Shown: positions 24,068 to 33,213 of the stretch, piece by piece
Numbering within the stretch: the stretch's first letter is position 1
Layout of the letters: every line of letters starts with the position of its first letter
Assembly (NCBI RefSeq): GCF_000626635.1
Contig: NZ_CP007451.1
Location: 2,046,001 to 2,110,000 of the forward strand
Length of the DNA stretch: 64,000 nucleotides
Source of the DNA: Draconibacterium orientale
GTDB lineage: Bacteria > Bacteroidota > Bacteroidia > Bacteroidales > Prolixibacteraceae
Reading direction: 5' to 3'
Program-made: the position numbers and the translations under genes
The notes under the pieces: model-generated
Seen by the model: only the letters and a program-made list of their open reading frames with translations
Told to the model about the DNA's origin: nothing
Databases searched by the model: none

Positions 24068-25909
24068 TTAATTTTTAGTTACAGTCGCTGTCAATCCCCA
24101 AGGATCGAAAGTAATTGTGTAATTTCCATCTTCAGCAACAGCAATGTTGTCGCCACCGGCAGAAAGTGCATTAATGTCGCCACCGTAGTTAACATCCCAA
24201 CCATCGTTTGCGCGGAATTTAAATGTTCCGGCAACCAGGTCAAGTGTTGCAGTGAATACGCCATTGTCAGCATCCCAGGTCATGTTGGTATCGTTGTCCC
24301 ATCCACCCGGAGTGGCATCACCAATCAATCCCCAGCGGTTCAAGCTGTAAGTATACTCATTTGGTGTGCTTAAATCCAGAACTATGGCGTAATCCGATTC
24401 AACGTCAACCGGAATATTTTGGCCGCCGGCCTGAAGTGTACCATCCGCAGCATCGCTACCATAGTTGTAATCCCAGCTGTGGTTCGCACGGAATTTAATT
24501 TCTTCGGCAGTTAAGTGCATAACGCCTTGCCATTCTGTATCTTCAGGAGAGTAAGCCAATGCTGTTTCGTCATCCCAGCCGTTTGGCGAACCACTTCCGA
24601 TAACACCCCACTCGGTTGCTACTGCGGTAAATGTTCCGGCAGTTGCATCAGCATTTAATTTGTAATAACCTGCTGGAGAATGAATATTATCAGCGTTGGC
24701 ATCGAGCACACCGTCTCCACCGTCGCCATAATTCGGACCATCCCAGTTTGGCTGTGTGGCAAATTTCCATTGGTTATCGGCATTTGCCATATATACATAA
24801 CCTTCAAGGCTGGTTCCGTTATCGATAGTACTCATAACGTAAGGTGAGTTTTCCGGCGACCAGTTTGACAGACCTGAGCCCGGATAACTGGCTTCAACGT
24901 AATCGCCCGGAATATACCAGGTAAGAATATCGGCAAGCGTTGTAAATTCAATGTTTTCGCCATAGCCTGTACCTGCACTGTTTGTCGCAAACGCACGAAC
25001 GTAATAAGTTGTATATTTCTCCAGTTCGGTAAGATCGACAACAAACGAATCCATTTCCATGGTTGCTTCAATTACATTGTCCGTAATTGTTGGTTCAGAA
25101 TTTAATCCCCAAACAATACCATATTGTGTAATGTCAGCACCTCCGTTGTTTGTAACGGCTCCGCCTGTTACAGCCGAAGTTTTGGTAATGCCGCTTACTG
25201 CAGTTGTAGTAACTTTTGGTAAGTCAACCAAAGTGGTGAACGAAACCTGTGGTCCGTAACCGGTACCGGCGCTGTTGGTAGCGTAGGCACGCACGTAGTA
25301 TGTTGTATTTCCCTGAAGTTCGCTCAACATACTTTCGAAAGCTCCGGTTCCTTCACCATCGTTGGTTGTGGCGTCGGCTGTAGTCGGATTTTCAGATGTT
25401 CCGAAGCAAATACCATAAGCAGTAACATCTGCTCCTCCGTTTCCGGTAACTGCTCCACCACCCATTGCTGAATTTCCGGTAATCTCAGAAATTTCAGCAG
25501 TTGTAAGGAATGGTACAACAGGCAAGGTAGTAAAAGTTACTTCTTCGCCGTAAACCGTTCCGGCCTCACCGGTAGCATAAGCACGGGCGTAGTATTTTGT
25601 GGCATAATCGAGTCCTGATAATGTTACATAGAAAGTAGCATCAGGTGTATTTTCCGAATAAATGGTTTTATTACCATCTACAGTTGGTCCTTCAGTTGTG
25701 CTGTAACACACGCCACGTTCTGTAAATCCATCGCCTTCGGCAACAACAAAACCAACAACAGTTGCCGAATCCGAAGTTACATTTAAGGTATTGGCTGTTG
25801 AGAGTGTCGGTTCCAGCCGAACATCTGCGGTGTCTTCGGTACACGCCGAAAACAATGCCACAGCCACAATCAACGATGCAAATAAGATCAATATTTTATT
25901 TCGTTTCAT
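24068..25909 (-). CDS. SusF/SusE-like starch-binding lipoprotein with FN3-like repeats
   Basis: The 613-residue lipoprotein (signal ending LFSAC) carries three fibronectin-III-like repeats (about 35-335), each ending in a YYVRAYATNSAGTGYG.....FTTL pattern. Three starch-binding-like modules follow (about 338-430, 432-525, 528-613), with aromatic words such as IGDATPGGWDNDT and GTFKFRANDGWDVNYG. These resemble the C-terminal modules of SusE/SusF. It probably sits on the outer leaflet and holds starch chains for the SusCD complex. The FN3 array may act as a spacer. It follows susE after 4 bases. Confidence 0.82.
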   Translation of the reverse strand: MKRNKILILFASLIVAVALFSACTEDTADVRLEPTLSTANTLNVTSDSATVVGFVVAEGDGFTERGVCYSTTEGPTVDGNKTIYSENTPDATFYVTLSGLDYATKYYARAYATGEAGTVYGEEVTFTTLPVVPFLTTAEISEITGNSAMGGGAVTGNGGADVTAYGICFGTSENPTTADATTNDGEGTGAFESMLSELQGNTTYYVRAYATNSAGTGYGPQVSFTTLVDLPKVTTTAVSGITKTSAVTGGAVTNNGGADITQYGIVWGLNSEPTITDNVIEATMEMDSFVVDLTELEKYTTYYVRAFATNSAGTGYGENIEFTTLADILTWYIPGDYVEASYPGSGLSNWSPENSPYVMSTIDNGTSLEGYVYMANADNQWKFATQPNWDGPNYGDGGDGVLDANADNIHSPAGYYKLNADATAGTFTAVATEWGVIGSGSPNGWDDETALAYSPEDTEWQGVMHLTAEEIKFRANHSWDYNYGSDAADGTLQAGGQNIPVDVESDYAIVLDLSTPNEYTYSLNRWGLIGDATPGGWDNDTNMTWDADNGVFTATLDLVAGTFKFRANDGWDVNYGGDINALSAGGDNIAVAEDGNYTITFDPWGLTATVTKN

Positions 25910-25913
25910 TTTC

Positions 25914-26957
25914 TTAGTTTTTAGTTATTGTTGCGCTATAAGTACTACCAATCGACAAGGTGATGGTATAATTACCCGCTTCGTCGATCGGAATATTTTG
26001 GCTGCTTCCACTGTTCCATAGGTTGTCCATTGTATACTGTGGATTGTCGGCATCGCCCAATCCAAGGTTTATCGAACCACTCCAATCGTCGTTCACCCTG
26101 AATTTTACGGTACCAACTACCAAATCAAGTGTAATACTCCATAATCCTGTTTGCGGATTATATTCCATTTTCTGGTCAGGAGCATCCCAACCGTTAGGTG
26201 TTGCATCGCCAATTAAGCCAATTCTGAAATCCAACAGTTCGTAAGTCATATCGTTAAGGCTTACTGATAACTGATGCCATCCGTTAGAAAGAGGCGGAAC
26301 TGCAGCTCCGTTTTCTTCAAGTGTACCATCGGTACCACCATAGGTTACTGAATTATCCGGATCTAAAAGGTTAAACGACATGGTTTCGTCGAGTTTTACG
26401 TAACCAAAGTATTCACCATTTCCTAAAGCCGACTCAATTTTCTGATCAATACCAGAGTTTAACAGGTCTAAACGTGGCAAACCATAAAGCGTAACATTTG
26501 CTGTCTGCGTTTCAGAGATATATTCAAAAGTATCGTCGGCAGCACCGGGAGCACCTGTTCCCGCATCAACAACCAAACGCGAACGAATTCTGAAATCCAG
26601 AGACGATACCTCGTCAGCAGGAAATTTCTTCAACAACAGTCCGTTCAAATCACTTACTGAAATCGTAAATGATGTCGCTTCATTAGAGCTCAGAATTTGT
26701 ATTACATCATTAAAACCGTCGCCAGATTCACAAGCTTCCAGGAAATAACGTGCTGAAGCAACAAACCCGGGATCAACAGGTGTTCCAACAAATTCTAAGA
26801 TATTGGTTCCATTGTTTCTTTCCAATGTTAAATCGGGCATCGAAACAATTGTTGGCGCAGTAGGATTGTCCGGAAGAAAGATTTGATCTCCGTCTTTCTC
26901 ACAGGCAAAAAGTAATCCCAAAAGCCCAACGAAAGTTATATATATTAATTTTTTCAT
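25914..26957 (-). CDS. susE: SusE-like starch-binding outer-membrane lipoprotein
   Basis: The 347-residue protein has a lipoprotein signal ending LLFAC, a SusE N-terminal domain (about 30-150, with LERNNGTNILEFVGTPVDPG) and two C-terminal carbohydrate-binding modules. The last module (LIGDATPNGWDAPDQKMEYN...VKFRVNDDWSGSINLG) is close to those of the next gene. SusE binds starch at the cell surface but is not catalytic. Position between susD and the SusF-like gene is the standard Sus order. Confidence 0.87.
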   Translation of the reverse strand: MKKLIYITFVGLLGLLFACEKDGDQIFLPDNPTAPTIVSMPDLTLERNNGTNILEFVGTPVDPGFVASARYFLEACESGDGFNDVIQILSSNEATSFTISVSDLNGLLLKKFPADEVSSLDFRIRSRLVVDAGTGAPGAADDTFEYISETQTANVTLYGLPRLDLLNSGIDQKIESALGNGEYFGYVKLDETMSFNLLDPDNSVTYGGTDGTLEENGAAVPPLSNGWHQLSVSLNDMTYELLDFRIGLIGDATPNGWDAPDQKMEYNPQTGLWSITLDLVVGTVKFRVNDDWSGSINLGLGDADNPQYTMDNLWNSGSSQNIPIDEAGNYTITLSIGSTYSATITKN

Positions 26958-26975
26958 GTTTTAAGTCTTTAACGA

Positions 26976-28592
26976 TTAATAACCAGTGTTTTGCGTGATG
27001 TTGCTATTAGCCGAAACTTCATCTCCCGGAATAGGGAAAAGATTCAGGTGACTGCTTGTTGCAGTTCCGTTGAATACGCCACCTTTCCATTGCCAGTTGT
27101 AATCTCCGTCGGTAAATTGGCCGAAGCGAATCAGGTCGGTGCGGCGCTGAGCTTCGTAATAAAATTCGCGGGCACGTTCGTCAAGAATAAACTGTGAAGT
27201 AAGATCGGCAGTGGTAATATTTCCTTCAGTACTTCCGTAGGCACGTTCACGGATGATATTGATATCTTTTACTGCATTGGCAGCGTCGTTCATATTGAAC
27301 AGTGCTTCAGCGCGCATTAAATAGGCATCAGCCAGGCGGAAAATCGGGAAATCGGTGCAGGCATAAGCTGCGTTATAATTTGCAGGTTGTGTACCATCGT
27401 GGTTAAGGGCTGTAAATTTGTAAACACCAATTCCATAATCGCCGCTCGATGAGGCACTCGGAATATCAATGCTTAGTTTCATTTTCAGGAAGGTACGTTT
27501 GTCTTTTGCCTGAGAAAATTCAACGTCGTTCATGTCAATCGGGCCACCATAAGTTGCCAGTGTATCTACCAAAATATTCATAAAGTCTTTACGTGCACGG
27601 TTTCCGTTCCAGTTAGTATTGGATGTTAGTCCGTGGTAATCTTCAGCACGAATATAAGTGGCATCGCTACTTGATTCGATTATGAAAGTGGTTCCCACAT
27701 AACCTTGAGTATTTGTGCCGTCTTGCTCCCAGGCAAAAATCATCTCAGGGTTTGTTGGGTAGTTATTATCAGCACTAAAGTTCTGACGATAATCTTGGGC
27801 CAAAGCATAAGCTCCGCTGTTGATCACTTTATCGGTGTATGTTTTACAATCGTCCCAATGTGCGGTTCCGGTGTATACCTCTGCATTTAAATAAACGCGT
27901 GCAAGTAACATCCAAACAGCACCTTTATCAGCCTGAGGATAAGTTCCTGTTCCGGCATCGGGAAGGATATCTTCGATTGCTTTCAATTCAGTAACTACGT
28001 AGTCGAATAAATCGGCACGCTGAATCTGCTCGGGATAGAATTTACCAACTCCGTCTTCTTCGGTAGTAAACGGAGGATTTCCGAATAAATCCATAAACCA
28101 GTAATAAGCTAAAGCTCTCAAAAATCTTGCTTCGGCATTGTACTGAATTACTTTCGGATCGCTGCTGCCATTTGTTAACGAAATAAAGTCGTTGGCATAA
28201 GTAATACTTAATCCTAAACGCTGGTATAAAGCAGTAAGGAATGGGTTACTTGGGCTCCATGTTTGTGTAGTCAAATCAGAAATACCCACATCGCCCCAGG
28301 CACAAATAGCTTCATCGGTTGTAATCTCCTGAAGATTCCAAAGTGCCCTCATGGTTGTAAAAAAGTTCTCATCGGAAGCGCTGATATCAGAACCTCCGTT
28401 AGCTCCCTGACCGGCAATAATAAAGCTGGCGTAAATTTTACCCAAAACCTGTGGCATGTATGCCGGGTCGTCTTCCAGGTTACCAGCCATAATCACATCC
28501 GGATCTTTTGGGGTAACATCCAAATCGTCAACACAGGCTGTAAACAGCAGGGTTGAGAGTAATATAATGAAAATTGATTTTAACTTATTCAT
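26976..28592 (-). CDS. susD: SusD-family starch-binding outer-membrane lipoprotein
   Basis: The 538-residue lipoprotein (signal ending LFTAC) has the RagB/SusD fold: N-terminal TPR-like helices (about 85-250), a middle loop-rich region and a C-terminal block with DFPIFRLADAYLMRAEALF and FILDERAREFYYEAQRRTDLIRF, both strongly conserved in the family. It caps the SusC barrel and delivers oligosaccharide. It lies 18 bases after susC. A starch or maltooligosaccharide ligand is inferred from the surrounding GH13/GH65 genes. Confidence 0.95.
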   Translation of the reverse strand: MNKLKSIFIILLSTLLFTACVDDLDVTPKDPDVIMAGNLEDDPAYMPQVLGKIYASFIIAGQGANGGSDISASDENFFTTMRALWNLQEITTDEAICAWGDVGISDLTTQTWSPSNPFLTALYQRLGLSITYANDFISLTNGSSDPKVIQYNAEARFLRALAYYWFMDLFGNPPFTTEEDGVGKFYPEQIQRADLFDYVVTELKAIEDILPDAGTGTYPQADKGAVWMLLARVYLNAEVYTGTAHWDDCKTYTDKVINSGAYALAQDYRQNFSADNNYPTNPEMIFAWEQDGTNTQGYVGTTFIIESSSDATYIRAEDYHGLTSNTNWNGNRARKDFMNILVDTLATYGGPIDMNDVEFSQAKDKRTFLKMKLSIDIPSASSSGDYGIGVYKFTALNHDGTQPANYNAAYACTDFPIFRLADAYLMRAEALFNMNDAANAVKDINIIRERAYGSTEGNITTADLTSQFILDERAREFYYEAQRRTDLIRFGQFTDGDYNWQWKGGVFNGTATSSHLNLFPIPGDEVSANSNITQNTGY

Positions 28593-28610
28593 CGCTAATA
28601 TTTTAAAGGG

Positions 28611-31547
28611 TTAGTACGTAAATCCGATTCCTAACATGAAAGTACGGGGACGAGGATAGAAGTTATTATCTATACCGCCTGATACTTCAGGATCGAGTCC
28701 ATCGTATTTTGTAATAGTTACTGCATTTTGAACGGTGAAACTGAGTCGTGGAATCAATCTTCCTTTCAGTTCATTAAATGTGTAACCTACACTAACGTTA
28801 TCGAGCTTAAAGAATGAAGCGTTGCTTACCAGGTAATCGCTGGTAAACTGGCGTTTTACAAACTGTGTTTCATTCAATGTTCTTGGCATGTTTTTCCAGT
28901 AACCGATTTGGTACATTTGGTCGTACGACGAACCGGCAGTAACACCATCGTAAACATAGTTACCAAGGCTTATGCGAGATGAGAACGAAGCATCGAAATT
29001 TTTATAGTTGAAACTTGCAGAAAGTCCCATTAGCACATCCGCTACCGGGTTGTGGTAAATGTACTTGTCGTTGTTGTCTCCGTTAACAGTACCGCCTTCT
29101 CCCGATAAATCAACATACATACCTTCGATAGGTTTTCCGTTAGGATAATAAACTTGCTGGTTTACAAAGAATGAATAGGCTGGATAACCTACGCGGGTTA
29201 CCTGGTTAACTCCGGTCATGGCTCCACCGTAGAGAATGCCGATGTAATCCGGATCGTCATTCAGCAACAGTTTGGTAATTTTATTATCGTTGTACGAAAT
29301 GTTAAATCCAATATTCAGGAACATATCTTCTCTGGAAATTGCCCGCCAGTCGATCGAAAGTTCCACCCCTTTGTTTTCGAGGCTACCAACGTTGGTTAGC
29401 AAGGTATTCGAAAAGTTACTTCCTGTTGGTATGGTAACGGTATTTAAAAGATCGTCGGTTACACGTTTGTACACATCAATGGCACCGGTAATTCTGTCTT
29501 TCATAAAACCGAAATCAAGTCCGATGTTTTGTGTGGTAGTTTCTTCCCATTTAATGTCCGGATCGTATGCATTCGGACGTAATGTTGGTTGGTATTCACC
29601 GTTGATCGGATACCACGAACCACCTGATGAAGAAACATAAGTTGCTTGTGCAGGATAATCGTTACCAATGTCTTGCTGGCCGGTAACCCCCCAACCTAAT
29701 CTCAGTTTTAAATTAGAAAGGAAGTCAGCATCCTGAAGGAAACTTTCGTTTTTAATTTTCCATGCAAATGCTGCTGAAGGGAACAAGCCCCACTGGTTAT
29801 CTCCCTGGAAACGTGACGAACCATCGTTACGTAAAGTAAATGTAAGCAGGTATTTATCAGCCAGTGTGTAATTTACACGACCAAAGAACGAAACCAGGTA
29901 GTTTTCTGAAATGTAAGAAGATTCAGGCTGGCTGATACCTTCGCGGTAGTTTCCGCCTTCGCGCTGAAAATGTTGCCACGAATATCCGGCAGTTGCATCC
30001 AGTACACTGTTTATTTTTTCAATATCTGTTTTGTAATTCAGGTAAAAATCGAGCAGATCGTTCGAATTCTCCGACCAAAATGTACTTACCATTCCAACGG
30101 TTTCGCCTGTTAAGGTTGAAGGCGAAGTTACGGGGCGGTTGTTGTATCCGTCACCTTTCGATTGGTCGGTAGCAATATTCAGGTTTGCATTCAAGCCTTC
30201 AATAAATGGAATTTTATAATCGAATTGCGCATTTGCAACAATGCGGTTTACATCCGATTTATTGTCAACTTCCATCAATTGTTCTACCGGGTTAGGCGTA
30301 CCAAGGTTTGCACCGTAGTTTTCCCACTGGAAATAACCAGCCGAACCAGTTTTCGAAGCATCGTAAACCGGCTTTGTTGGGTCCATACTAATTGCCGAAC
30401 CAATTGCTCCCGAATCACCAAAGTTATTATCGGTAGTCATTCCTTTTACATTCAGGTTAACCTTCAGGGCACCTTCAAGTAAAGTCGGATTTACACTTAA
30501 CGAACCGGTTAGCCTTCTCATGTAGGTATTTTTAAGAATACCGTTTTGGTTGGTATAGCCTACCGAAGCACGGTAAGGAATATTTTTTACAGAACCCGAA
30601 ATACTTACATTGTTATCCTGCGAAATGGAAGTGCGGAAAATTTCTTCCTGCCAGTTTGTATTCGCATTCCACAATAAATCGTAAGTTTCAGGAGAGTATA
30701 GTTCAGGTTTGCTTTGTGCAATTTGTCTGATTTCATCGCCCGAATATACATCTACGTATTTAATAGGAGTTGAAACCGAAGTTTTTACATCCACATTGAT
30801 TTGCATTGGTCTTCCGGCTTGTCCCTTCTTGGTAGTAATAATAATTACACCGTTTGATGCACGCGAACCATAAATAGCAGTTGCAGAAGCATCTTTCAGA
30901 ACAGTCATCGATTCAATGTCGTTGGGATTCACAAAGCTCATAAAGTTGTTTCCTCCCGATACATCGTCATTGGCAATTGGAATTCCGTCAATAATGATCA
31001 ACGGATCGTTGGAAGCGTTTAACGATGAACCTCCACGAATACGAATGGTTGAACCTGCTCCCGGAGCACCTCCTGATGAAGTAATAACAACACCAGATGC
31101 TTTACCAACCAATAAATCCTGTGGCGATGTAATATTTCCTTTGTTAAAGTCGTCGGCACGAACTGCAGTAACCGAACCGGTAGCATCTTCTTTTTTTACT
31201 TGTCCGTAACCAATTACAACAACCTCGTCGAGGTTTTCTGTTGATTGTTCCAACTTAACATTTACCAGATTTGAAGCCGAAATAATAACTTCCTGTGGCG
31301 TGTAGCCAATGTACGAAAGAACGATGGTTTGTCCTTCTTCCACATTAAGACTGAAATTTCCGTCGAAATCGGTAATTGTTCCTTGTGTAGTTCCTTTAAC
31401 TACAATGGTAACACCAGGTAAAGGCTCGCCGTTACCGGCATCGCTAACAGTACCTGTAACTGTTTTTACCTGCGCATAACCAAGTGTAAAGCTCAGCATG
31501 GCAACCAAAAACAAGACTACTTTAAGGTTTTTACGAATAATCCTCAT
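28611..31547 (-). CDS. susC: SusC-family TonB-dependent transporter
   Basis: The 978-residue protein has a signal peptide (ending GYAQ), a carboxypeptidase-regulatory-like N-domain (about 28-105), a TonB plug (about 115-235, with LDEVVVIGYGQVKKEDATGSV) and a barrel to the C-terminus (GIGFTY). The GSRASNGVIIITTKKG plug motif is diagnostic of SusC/RagA. It imports oligosaccharides across the outer membrane with SusD. First gene of the minus-strand arm. The LacI-type palindrome at 31722-31733 lies 175 bases upstream of its ATG. I could not find a clean -33/-7 pair for it. Confidence 0.95.
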   Translation of the reverse strand: MRIIRKNLKVVLFLVAMLSFTLGYAQVKTVTGTVSDAGNGEPLPGVTIVVKGTTQGTITDFDGNFSLNVEEGQTIVLSYIGYTPQEVIISASNLVNVKLEQSTENLDEVVVIGYGQVKKEDATGSVTAVRADDFNKGNITSPQDLLVGKASGVVITSSGGAPGAGSTIRIRGGSSLNASNDPLIIIDGIPIANDDVSGGNNFMSFVNPNDIESMTVLKDASATAIYGSRASNGVIIITTKKGQAGRPMQINVDVKTSVSTPIKYVDVYSGDEIRQIAQSKPELYSPETYDLLWNANTNWQEEIFRTSISQDNNVSISGSVKNIPYRASVGYTNQNGILKNTYMRRLTGSLSVNPTLLEGALKVNLNVKGMTTDNNFGDSGAIGSAISMDPTKPVYDASKTGSAGYFQWENYGANLGTPNPVEQLMEVDNKSDVNRIVANAQFDYKIPFIEGLNANLNIATDQSKGDGYNNRPVTSPSTLTGETVGMVSTFWSENSNDLLDFYLNYKTDIEKINSVLDATAGYSWQHFQREGGNYREGISQPESSYISENYLVSFFGRVNYTLADKYLLTFTLRNDGSSRFQGDNQWGLFPSAAFAWKIKNESFLQDADFLSNLKLRLGWGVTGQQDIGNDYPAQATYVSSSGGSWYPINGEYQPTLRPNAYDPDIKWEETTTQNIGLDFGFMKDRITGAIDVYKRVTDDLLNTVTIPTGSNFSNTLLTNVGSLENKGVELSIDWRAISREDMFLNIGFNISYNDNKITKLLLNDDPDYIGILYGGAMTGVNQVTRVGYPAYSFFVNQQVYYPNGKPIEGMYVDLSGEGGTVNGDNNDKYIYHNPVADVLMGLSASFNYKNFDASFSSRISLGNYVYDGVTAGSSYDQMYQIGYWKNMPRTLNETQFVKRQFTSDYLVSNASFFKLDNVSVGYTFNELKGRLIPRLSFTVQNAVTITKYDGLDPEVSGGIDNNFYPRPRTFMLGIGFTY

Positions 31548-31721
31548 TTTACATGTTATTAGTTTATGAATCTTCCTGTTTGTTAAATTCTCTTTAACTC
31601 ATTTAAATAGGCAATAAATCAATTCGTTACAGAGACTTTGTGCTCAACAAATGCTAAAGTTCAACGGCGAATGTATAATAATTGTTAAGAAAAAATTACG
31701 TTTTTTAACACACCCGTTAAT

Positions 31722-31745
31722 GCAAACGTTTGCGGTGACGTTTGC
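31722..31745. promoter_or_regulatory. LacI-type operator in the susC/lacI divergent gap
   Basis: GCAAACGTTTGC (31722-31733) is a perfect 12-bp palindrome with the central CG typical of LacI/CcpA-type operators. A second half-like word, GACGTTTGCG, follows at 31737-31746. A near-identical palindrome lies at 33008-33019. The adjacent LacI-family gene makes it the obvious candidate binder. Confidence 0.75.
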
Positions 31746-31827
31746 GCCCAATATGTTATAAAACAGGTGGTTGCTGGTTGGTACATTTAATGCGTCGATT
31801 TTAGGTAAAAGATTTGGGCTAAATGCT

Positions 31828-31835
31828 TACATTTG
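31828..31835 (+). promoter_or_regulatory. Candidate -7 element of the LacI-family gene
   Basis: TACATTTG fits the Bacteroidota -7 consensus 65 bases before the ATG at 31900. A TTTG at 31813-31816 is too close to be the -33 element, so support is partial. Confidence 0.35.
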
Positions 31836-31899
31836 CGTAAAGCCTTAAACAAAGGAGCAAGTAAAATCATTAATCAACAACGGGGGAAATAAGAGGAAG

Positions 31900-32916
31900 A
31901 TGAAAAGCGGACTGGTAACTATAAAAGACTTAGCTCGTGAATTGAATATTTCAGCGTCAACGGTTTCGCGGGCGTTGAAAGACCACCCCGATATCAGTAA
32001 GGAAACAAAACGTGCTGTTCAGGAACTGGCCCAAAAGCTGAATTACCAGCCCAATGCCGTTGCATTGAGTTTAAAACAAAGGCGCAGTAACACCATTGGA
32101 GTTATCATTCCCGAAATTGTACACTATTTTTTCTCATCGGTTATTAGCGGAATTGAAGATGTGGCATACGAAGCCGGTTTTAACGTAATTATCTGCCAAA
32201 GCAACGAGCGTTACGAGCGCGAGGTGGCCAATGCTAAAACACTGCTGGCAAGCCGTGTTGATGGTGTTTTGGTCTCCATTTCAAAACATACTACCGATTA
32301 TAAACATTTCAAAAATTTTCAGAATAACGAAGTGCCCATTGTATTTTATGATCGTGTTGTGCCGGATATAATTGCCGACCAGGTAATTATCGACGACTTT
32401 GATGCGGCGTATCGTTCAACCCGTCATTTAATCGATAGCGGAAGAACGCGGATTGCGCATTTAGGCGGACCAATGGCTTTGCTGATTGGGCAAAACCGGA
32501 AAAATGGTTACCTGAAAGCGTTGAGCGAAGCCGGTATTCCTGCCGACGAAAACCTGATTTTGGAAGCCGACTCGTTTGAAAAAGCCCGAATGGCGATCAT
32601 GAAGCTGATTAACCAAAAGATTAAGTTCGACGGTGTTTTTGCCACCAACGATCTTACGGCTATTGGAGCTATGCAAACTATTCAGAAAAAAGGCTACAAA
32701 ATACCCGACGAAATTGCAATTGTTGGCTTTTCCGATGGCCGCTTTTCAGGAATTACCGACCCTACGCTTACTTCGGTCGATCAGCACGGTTACGAAATGG
32801 GAACATTGGCAACTCAAATGTTGCTAAAACGAATTCTTTCGGAAGACGATGAATATCCGGCCGAAACAAAAGTGTTGAATGCCGATTTGATCGTCAGAGG
32901 ATCTTCCATTATATAA
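31900..32916 (+). CDS. LacI-family transcriptional regulator of the starch locus
   Basis: The 338-residue protein has a LacI DNA-binding domain (about 1-55, VTIKDLARELNISASTVSRA, hinge NYQPNAVALSLKQRRSN) and a periplasmic-binding-protein-like effector domain (about 62-338, with IGVIIPEIVHYFFSSVISGI). It is transcribed divergently from susC and lies just before the transporter-phosphorylase arm. Matching palindromes at 31722 and 33008 suggest it controls both arms. The effector is probably maltose, a maltooligosaccharide or a phosphorylated derivative (inference). Canonical SusR, a membrane-spanning regulator, is absent. Confidence 0.93.
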   Translation: MKSGLVTIKDLARELNISASTVSRALKDHPDISKETKRAVQELAQKLNYQPNAVALSLKQRRSNTIGVIIPEIVHYFFSSVISGIEDVAYEAGFNVIICQSNERYEREVANAKTLLASRVDGVLVSISKHTTDYKHFKNFQNNEVPIVFYDRVVPDIIADQVIIDDFDAAYRSTRHLIDSGRTRIAHLGGPMALLIGQNRKNGYLKALSEAGIPADENLILEADSFEKARMAIMKLINQKIKFDGVFATNDLTAIGAMQTIQKKGYKIPDEIAIVGFSDGRFSGITDPTLTSVDQHGYEMGTLATQMLLKRILSEDDEYPAETKVLNADLIVRGSSII

Positions 32917-33007
32917 TATACTAGTCAGATTTTAAGAATTCGATGTAATTATTGACCGATTTCAGCAATTACGTAAAAATATGTTGTAGAATATATTTTC
33001 ACCTTCC

Positions 33008-33019
33008 GCAAACGTTTGA
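33008..33019. promoter_or_regulatory. Second LacI-type operator, upstream of the MFS gene
   Basis: GCAAACGTTTGA differs at one terminal base from the palindrome at 31722-31733. It lies 55 bases upstream of the -33 element at 33075, a position more typical of activation or looping than simple promoter blocking. Confidence 0.7.
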
Positions 33020-33074
33020 AATGATCATTTTTCGCTAAAAAGTACTGTTTTTCAACTGTTCGCACAATCGGTGG

Positions 33075-33107
33075 TTTGGAATTTACTTCTATTCTGACTT
33101 ATATTTG
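33075..33107 (+). promoter_or_regulatory. Promoter of the MFS-GH65-GH13 arm
   Basis: TTTG (33075-33078) and TATATTTG (33100-33107) are separated by 21 bases, a good match to the Bacteroidota promoter. Transcription would begin near 33114, about 100 bases before the MFS start codon. Confidence 0.7.
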
Positions 33108-33213
33108 TGCAGGCAATTTTTCAATTCACATACTTCGTGTTTAGCAGCAAAAGTTCTTTTGTTGTATCATCTTGTTAGTACATACAGCTTTGCTACAAAT
33201 TAAAACGATTATT

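Noticed and set aside
31648-31656. TAGCATTTG on the minus strand as the susC -7 element
   Set aside because: Spacing inside the motif is one base too long and no TTTG lies at the -33 position.
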